This document shows positions 57,970 through 64,000 of a DNA stretch of 64,000 bases, one piece after another (positions within the stretch are counted from its first letter, which is position 1; each line of letters opens with the position of its first letter). The stretch spans positions 123,098,232-123,162,231 of the forward strand of contig NC_061116.1 in assembly GCF_002878395.1 (NCBI RefSeq), read 5' to 3'. The DNA comes from Capsicum annuum. Taxonomy: Eukaryota; Streptophyta; Magnoliopsida; Solanales; Solanaceae. Both the position numbers and the translations under genes were made by a program. Under the pieces are notes generated by a model that made no database searches, was not told the origin of the DNA, and saw only the letters and a program-made list of their open reading frames with translations.

Positions 57970-58820
57970 AAAAGCGATGAACTATGCCGCCTTAAAAAGC
58001 GACACTGTCCGTCGCCTTTTTAGTTTAATTTTGATTTTTATTTATTTATTATTAAAATCGATCACCAACGTCTAAATATCTATTATTTTTTTCGCAGATT
58101 ATTGTGCCAACTAATTAAAAAATAATTTATAATTTTTATTAATGAATGTGATGGATAGCATCGTAATTTATTTAATAGTAGTAATAATTAATTTTTATTA
58201 AAAGCGATGGACAATGTCGCTACAGTTTTTATTTTTTAAAATATTAATTCTAGAAAAGCGATGCTGTCCGTCGCAATTTGTAATTATTTTTAATTTTTCT
58301 TTATTTTTTACAAAAAGCAACGGATAATGCCGCTTTTGTTAAAACTAAATAAAAATTAATTTTTTGAAAAGCAACGTTGTCCTTCGCTTTTGAAATTTAA
58401 TTTTTATTTTATTTATTTTTATTAAAATCGACTGACAATGTATCTATAATTTTTTATTTTTAAATTATTAATTATAGAAAAGAGACACTATCCGTTGAAA
58501 TTTTTAATTATTGTTATTTTTTTGGTATTTTACAAAAAGCGACGGGTAGTGTAGCTTTTGTTAAAAATAAATAAAAATTAACTTTATGATAAAAAGCGAC
58601 ATTGTCCATCGGTTTTTAAATTTAATTTTCATTTTTATTAAAATTGACGGACAATGTCGCTATAGTTTTTTATTTTTAAAATATTAATTATAGAAAAGTG
58701 ACGTTATCCGTCGCAATTTTTAATTATTTTTTATTTTCATATTTTTTACAAAATCGCCAGAAAATGCCGCTTTTTTTAAAATAAATAAAACTTTATGAAA
58801 ATGACACTGTCCGTCAATAT
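57970..58820. repeat. Subterminal repeat field, GCGACGGACAATGTCGC words in alternating orientation
   Basis: At least 14 copies of a 17-20 base word. Forward copies (AAAGCGATGGACAATGTCGC at 58201; others near 58312, 58425, 58534, 58643, 58749) alternate with reverse copies (AAAAGCGATGCTGTCCGTCGC at 58254; others near 58366, 58478, 58593, 58694, 58797). Spacing is about 55 bases. Each word is itself nearly palindromic. In En/Spm, subterminal repeats are binding sites for the TNPA protein; a similar role is inferred. Confidence 0.85.
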
Positions 58821-58879
58821 TTGATATTTTTAATTTACTATTAAATAAATAATTTTTATATTTGGAAAAGTTAAAAATA

Positions 58880-59500
58880 TTCAACTATATATTGAATACA
58901 TTAATATCCTACGATCGATTGATAAAGATGATAATATACTATTGAAGTTATAATATAATAATATAAGCTAAATTAAATGATAATTTATCAGAGTATAGAT
59001 GAAATACGTTGTATTACAAGGTAATATACATGTGTATGTGATGTATATAGTACATATTGTGAAGTTTATAGTCAATCAACTATATATATTGAATACATTG
59101 ATATCATACGATCGATTGATTAAGGAAATAATATATTGTTGAAGTTATTATATAATAATGTAAGCTAAATTAAATGATAATTCATCAGAGTATAAATAAA
59201 ATACATTGTATAACGAGGTAATGTAATCGTGTATTTGATGTATATAGTACATATTACAAAGTTGACAGTCAATCAAATATATATCTATATATATATATAT
59301 GTATGTATGTATGTATGTATAAATACGTATCTCTCGTATAGTGATGTACATAGTAGTTAAAAGCTAGCTAACTGAATCTATATATCCAAATATTTTGAAT
59401 TATACGTTAACATCATATGATCGAGGTAATAATACACTATTGAAGTTATAATAATGAAGCTAATTAACCGACAATTCATTATATTAATACGTTGTATTAA
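58880..59500. repeat. Tandem repeat of about 190 bp, 2.5 units, inside the CACTA element
   Basis: Units carry ATACGATCGATTGAT, then AAGCTAAATTAAATGATAAT and GATGTATATAGTACATATT. The first spans about 58880-59080 and the second about 59085-59285. A third, shorter and diverged one is at 59395-59500. A (TATG)n tract lies at 59297-59320. Confidence 0.8.
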
Positions 59501-59644
59501 CGTAATCAAAATCTCCAATTCAATCACTTTTAAACCCAATTTCTAATCCTAATTTGACCCATCTTCTCAATTTTAATGTCAATCGTACATCATATTGGAT
59601 CAATGGTCAATATTAAAAATCAATTTTCACTATTTTTTTCTTGA

Positions 59645-59830
59645 AAATTAGGGGTGCGCATCGGTCAGCTCGGTTTGATTTTATATATTATCAGTTTGAT
59701 TTATCGGTTATCCATTTTTAAATATGTTAAAACCAATAATCAAATCAATAAGGTATTTTTTATCGATTTTTAGTCCTTAACGGTTTGATTTTTGATTTAA
59801 CCAATAAGAAAATATGCATAAAATAGAAAT
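59645..59830. mobile_element. Possible MITE with GGTTTGATTTT-rich inverted ends
   Basis: Starts AGGGGTGCGCATCGGTCAGC and contains inverted GGTTTGATTT / AAATCAA words. It resembles a common family of plant interspersed repeats that start GGGGTG(T/C)(G/T)CA. The right end and target duplication are unclear. Confidence 0.35.
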
Positions 59831-60055
59831 ACTAGTAACTAATTAAATTATTTTTGCAAATACGCACACTCAAAATTTTCAAATGCATTTTCTAACACTA
59901 TTATTATTGTTAAAATAACAGTCAATTCCATTCAATTTTCCTTTGGTGTTTAATTTTTAGGTAATTTTATACCCAATTAGTGTGAATTACTGTCAAAATT
60001 GACCTTAATTTGGACATAAATTAAATTCTAATTTTAACCTTTTTTAATCATGTTT

Positions 60056-60480
60056 TATCTCAGTCGTTGACCAAAATGATCCAACGGCTGAGATCCAAAG
60101 CACCCACTTTTTCCTTTTAAATAAAACAAAACCCTAATCCCTCATTTCTGAAAAAATCAACCGCTGCTTCTCCACTCTCTCTCTCTACAATCCCTCTCTT
60201 CTCTACCTTTTCTCTAAAACAAAACCATTGCCGACCACTAGCTGCCTCACTAACCTCTATTGGCGCTCCACCTCCTCCGTTCATCCCCCTAATAGCAGCC
60301 GCCCAGTGCCACCACCGATGAAATAGCTGCAGCCACCGCTGTCTCTCTTTCTCAAATAGCTGCTGTCGCCACTCTTTCCATCACCAGTGAGCTCCTCTCC
60401 TACCACCAATTATTGCTCCATCCTGATCCACAGCCGAGCCAGTTCTAGTCCAATGCCATTTCGGCAAGCACCAATTTTTA
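60056..60480 (+). promoter_or_regulatory. LTR-like promoter and leader inside the CACTA element
   Basis: TCTCAGTCGTTGACCAAAAT, then GATCCAACGGCTGAGATCC, a CCTTTTAAATAAAACA stretch that could serve as a TATA region, AAACCCTAATCC and a long CT-rich, then GCC-rich leader. The 5' LTR of the Tat element has the same words in the same order on its minus strand (27421 down to about 27200: TCAGTCGTTGATTAAAAC, GATCCAACGGCTGAGATC, AAACCCTAG, CT-rich). So this leader shares ancestry with a Tat-type LTR, or was captured from one. Confidence 0.55.
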
Positions 60481-61090
60481 CTTCTTTGTTTCTTTAGTAT
60501 TTTAACATATTTTGTGATCTAAAATTGAAAAAATTTGAATGAAGTTTTTGATTTGATTTCTTATTATTTGGACTTATTAAAATATTTAGATTATTATGTA
60601 TGAAAACCCCAAAAATTATGAACTATGATCAACCCTAGACGTTACATCAATTGATATTGATTGTTAAATGCGTCTTTGTTTTGAATTTTTGCTTGACATA
60701 ATGAGTTAGCACTGAAACATGTACAACTCTATTTATGATTTGTGATTAATTCCTACCTTTGATTCAAAGATGATTGGGTAATACAGTGACATTCAATCTT
60801 GAATACATCTTTTTGAGCATTCTTTTGGGATTGATACATATTGTGTTGAAAGTGACGATTTAAATTTTTCTCCTTATTTTATTAGCATTAAAAGTGTGTG
60901 ACAGCTTAGCGGTGATCTATACTTGGTAAAGTTTTTGGTATCGTCAGTGATTGACCTTAATATGTCTAATTGATTTTCTCTTTCTTTTACTTTGCTATTT
61001 ATGGTGAACTTGACTTACTTATTATGTGTGTCTGATTTTGTGAAATTTGATTTGAAATGGGATAACAATTACTTGTATATTTTTGGTAAA
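60481..61090 (+). other. Non-coding stretch between leader and tandem array
   Basis: AT-rich with no open frame of note. It could be a first intron of the CACTA gene: plausible splice donors exist downstream of the leader, but I cannot choose one. Confidence 0.35.
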
Positions 61091-63295
61091 TTTTAGTGAA
61101 TTCATGACTAGAAAATGGTTAGGTTTATTCACTTGAAATGTGAATTAGAGAGTTGAAAATGGTTAAGTGTAGTATTTTGAAAAGTGTACTAATCACTTGA
61201 GAAGTGGATTAGCGACTTGAAAATGGTTTAGTATAGTTACTTGAAAGGTGAACTTGTGTTTTGAAATTAGTAAAGTGTAATCACTTGAAAATGTGAATTT
61301 ATGACTTGAAATTGGTTTAGTGTTGGCACTTGAAATGTGAATTCATGACTTGAAAATGGTTAGGTTTATTCACTTGAAATGTGAATTAGAGAGTTGAAAA
61401 TAGTTAAGTGTAGTATTTTGAAATGTGTACTATTCACTTGAGAAGTAGATTAGAGACTTGAAAATTGTTTAGTATTGTTACTAAAAAGATGAACTTGTGT
61501 TTTGAAATTAGTAAAGTGTGATCACTTGAAAATGTGAATTCATGACTTGAAATTGGTTTAGTATTGACACTTAAAATGTGAATTCAGGACTTGAAAATGT
61601 TTAGGCTTAGCCACTTGCAATGTGAATCAGAGAGTTGAAAATGATCAAGTATAGTGTTTTGAAATGTGTACTAGTCACTTGAGAAGTAAATTAGCGACTT
61701 GAAAATGGTTTAGTGTAGTTCTTGAAAGGTGAACTTGTGATTTGAAATTAGTAAAGTTTAATCACTTGAAAATGTGAATTCATAACTTGAAATTGGTTTG
61801 GTGTTGGCATTTGAAATGTGAATTCATGACTTGAAAATGGTTAGGTTTATTCACTTGAAATGTGAATTAGAGAGTTGAAAATAGTTAAGTGTAGTGTTTT
61901 GAAATGTGTACTAGTCACTTTAGAAGTGGATTAGCGACTTGAAAATGGATTAGTGTAGTTACTTGAAAGGTGAACTTGTGTTTTGAAATTAGTAAAGTGC
62001 AATCACTTGAAAATGTGAATTCATAACTTAAAATTGGTTTAGTGTTGGCACTTGAAATGTGAATTCATGACTTGAAAATGGTTAGGCTTAGCCACTTACA
62101 ATGTGAATTAGAGAGTTGAAAATGGTCAAGTGTAGTGTTTTGAAATATGTACTAGTCACTTGAGAAGTGGATTAGCGACTTGAGAATGGTTTAGTGTAGT
62201 TCTTGAAAGGTGAACTTGTGTTTTGAAATTAGTAAAATGTAATCACTTGAAAATATGAATTCATAACTTGAAATTGATTTGGTGTTGGCACTTGAAATGT
62301 GAATTCATGACTTGAAAATGGTTAAGTTTCTTCACTTGAAATGTGAATTAGAGAGTTAAAAATGGTCAAGTGTAGTGTTTTAAAATGTGTACTAGCGACT
62401 TTAAAGTGATCCAGTGTAGTCACTTGAGAAGTGGATTAGCGACTAGAAAATAGTTTAGTGTAGTTACTTGAAAGGTGAACTTGTGTTTTAAAATTAGTAA
62501 AGTGTAATCACTTGAAAGTGTGAATTCATGACTTGAAAATAATTTAGTGTTGTCACTTGAAATGTGAATTCATGACTTGAAAATGGTTAAGTTTAGTCAC
62601 TTGAGAAGTGAATTAGAGAGTTGAAAATGGTTAAGTGTAGTGTTTTGAAATGTTTACTAGTCACTTCAAATTGATCAAGTGAGTAGTCACTTGAAATGTG
62701 AATTAGAGAGTTGAAAATTGTTAAGTTTAGTGTTTTGAAATGTTTACTAGTGGCTTCAAATTGAACAAGTGTAGTCACTTGAGAAGTGAATTAGTGACTT
62801 GAAAATAGTTTAGTGTAGTTACTTGAAAGGTAAACTTGTGTTTTGAAATTAGTTAAGTGTAATCACTTAAAAGTGTGAATTCATGACTTGAAATTGATTT
62901 AGTGTTGTCACTTGAAATATAAATTCATTACTTGAAAATGATTAAGTTTAGTCACATGAGAAGTGAATTAGAGAGTTGAAAATTGTTAAGTGTAGTGTTT
63001 TGAAATGTGTTCTAGTGACTTTAAATTAATCAAGCGTAGTCACTTGATTAGTGAATTAGTGACTTGTAAATGATTTAGTATAGTTACTTGAAAGATGAAC
63101 TTATGTTTTGAAATTAGAAAAATGTAATCATTTGAAAATATGAATTCATGACTTGAAATTGGTTTAGTGTTGTCACTTAAACTGTGAATTCATGACTTGA
63201 AAATGGTTTGCGTTGTCACTTGAAATGTGAATTCATGACTTGAAAATGGTTAACTGTAGTGTTTTGAAATGTGTACTAGTGACTTCAAAATGATC
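61090..63295 (+). repeat. Higher-order tandem array, period about 241 bp, built of CTTGAAA-type subunits
   Basis: The phrase GAATTCATGACTTGAAAATG recurs at 61098, 61339, 61580, 61820, 62061, 62301 and 62566, giving periods of 240-241 (once 265). Within each unit, 20-40-bp subunits carry (C)ACTTGAAATGTGAATT, GAGAGTTGAAAATGGTTAAG, TGTTTTGAAATGTGTACTAG and ACTTGAGAAGTGGATTAGCG. After 62600 the order of subunits becomes irregular. The array ends abruptly at the proline-rich exon. Confidence 0.9.
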
Positions 63296-63438
63296 AAGTC
63301 CCCACCACCTCCACCTCCACCTCCAACTTCTCCTCCACCTCCTCCTGTAGAAGAAAATATTGATGCAGATTTGATTGGTCTAGTTCTTGGAGATACGGAC
63401 ATGCTTGGTAGAGTGTTCATCGAGCCTGATGGATCTTC
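63290..63438 (+). pseudogene. CACTA transposase-like gene, exon 1 (proline-rich)
   Basis: The frame opens with an ATG (63290-63292) that belongs to the last repeat unit of the array (AAATGATCAAG), giving MIKS and then a poly-Pro stretch PPPPPPPTSPPPPPP, followed by GLVLGDTDMLGRVFIEPDGS. The last part matches the GRV.I.PDGS region of the plant Ptta/En/Spm transposase family. It ends at a GTAAGT donor (63439). The true start may lie upstream in another exon. The domain is recognisable; function is unlikely because of a stop in exon 2. Confidence 0.65.
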
Positions 63439-63519
63439 GTAAGTTTATTTGTCAATTGATAGGTTTATTTTTTTATTAATAAAATATTCAGGCTTACATA
63501 CGTATTATGTTATTTACAG
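63439..63519 (+). other. Predicted 81-bp intron of the CACTA gene
   Basis: GTAAGTTTATTTG donor and TTATTTACAG acceptor. Joining completes a Ser codon and gives PDGSS followed by WYP, as expected for the family. Confidence 0.65.
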
Positions 63520-63658
63520 GTGGTATCCTACGTCAAAATAAGTTAATGAGGCTGTAAGGGGGAGCATTATGAGACTTTTTACATATCCTTGGTACGAGTG
63601 GTGGGACATTCCTATAGTCTCTACACAAGCCATGTTTCAAGAGTTTAAGGCATATTAG
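63520..63658 (+). pseudogene. CACTA transposase-like gene, exon 2 (broken)
   Basis: WYPTSK, then an in-frame TAA (63539-63541), then VNEAVRGSIMRLFTYPWYEW and WDIPIVSTQAMFQEFK before a second stop at 63656. The Trp and Pro pattern and the final FxEFK fit the conserved region after the PDGSS motif of Ptta/En/Spm transposases. The first stop replaces a residue inside the domain, so this copy is not coding an intact protein. Confidence 0.65.
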
Positions 63659-63684
63659 ATTTAATTATTATTTAGTTAACTTTA

Positions 63685-63686
<2 letters not shown>

Positions 63687-63728
<42 letters not shown>
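63687..63728. repeat. (TA)n microsatellite
   Basis: About 20 TA units after the exon. Unremarkable and prone to length variation. Confidence 0.9.
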
Positions 63729-63730
<2 letters not shown>

Positions 63731-63813
63731 TATAACACTAATCAAATGATTTTGGTTGGCAAAGCACGATCAGGCCATTTCTACAATTTTTTAGAAACAT
63801 GCTGCTATGTCAC

Positions 63814-64000
63814 TGTAATACTCTGAATTTTTTTTCCTAAGCTTAATTTCTCTTCGAGAAGATAAAAGAGTGACTTCCTATGTGAGTATCTTTATAAACA
63901 TATAGAATTTCCCTAATTTTGACTTTTTATCACATGAAAAATTTGATAAGCTTTTCGTCGATATAAGATTCGCCCAAATCCGATACCCGAGCGAGAAGTT
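63814..64000 (+). mobile_element. Probable start of another gypsy LTR (cut by the window end)
   Basis: TGTAATACTCTGAATTTTTT followed by TTCGTCGATATAAGATTCGC and CCGATACCCGAGCG. Starts of the TGTAA(T/C)AC type, with this kind of sequence behind, are common in Tekay-type LTRs of Solanaceae. No partner LTR is in the window, so the call rests on appearance. Confidence 0.4.

Larger units (their letters stand above)
57951..64000 (+). mobile_element. CACTA (En/Spm) transposon, left part
   Basis: Begins exactly where unit B stops, with CACTACTAAAAAAAGGCC, the terminal signature of this superfamily, followed by a dense subterminal repeat field, AT-rich and tandem-repeat DNA, a gene-like leader and transposase-like exons on the plus strand. 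The other end, and hence the 3-bp target duplication, lies outside the window. At least one foreign sequence (possible LTR from 63814) is inserted. Confidence 0.82.

Overview
This is plant nuclear DNA, almost certainly eudicot and probably Solanaceae. I infer the family from the kinds of repeats present; no species-diagnostic gene is here. The 64 kb is AT-rich, and I find no intact host gene. It is a stack of nested transposable elements of different ages, plus one old tandem duplication of non-coding DNA that records which insertions came after it. Two 100-base runs of N (2443-2542 and 4747-4846) are unresolved joins whose flanks are duplicated.

Layout. 1-8290: minus-strand Ty3/gypsy element of the Tat/Ogre type (gag, protease, G-patch, probable intron, RT, RNase H, archaeal-type RNase H, integrase, 3' UTR with tandem repeats). 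It is cut by the window edge on the left and truncated on the right. 8291-10432: AT-rich DNA with nothing recognised. 10433-30580: one minus-strand LINE broken into three pieces by two LTR retrotransposons. These are a small gag-only element (10523-13870, target duplication GTTTG) and a large pol-less Tat-like element with LTRs of about 3.5 kb (14574-27942, target duplication AGTCA).

30580-34090 and 34091-57950 are the two copies of the tandem duplication. The left copy carries a fold-back MITE, a tRNA-type SINE, a Mutator-like MITE with long inverted repeats and a small TIR element. The right copy lacks these but carries a different set: a 1.4 kb Mutator-like element, a large LTR-like block that itself contains a complete but decayed Tekay-type gypsy element (38639-48697, target duplication TAAGC), and a second LINE (50747-57078). 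Each copy shows the empty site for most insertions in the other. 57951-64000: left part of a plus-strand CACTA (En/Spm) transposon with alternating inverted subterminal repeats, an LTR-like leader, a 241-bp-period tandem array and two exons of a transposase-like gene. A further LTR probably begins at about 63814.

Functionally, nothing here looks able to move on its own. Every pol region carries stops, frameshifts or lost catalytic residues, except the Tat integrase, which reads open. The parts most worth following up are the CACTA array and leader, the G-patch plus intron of the Tat element, the two different gag bodies inside one LTR element, and the paired filled/empty insertion sites.
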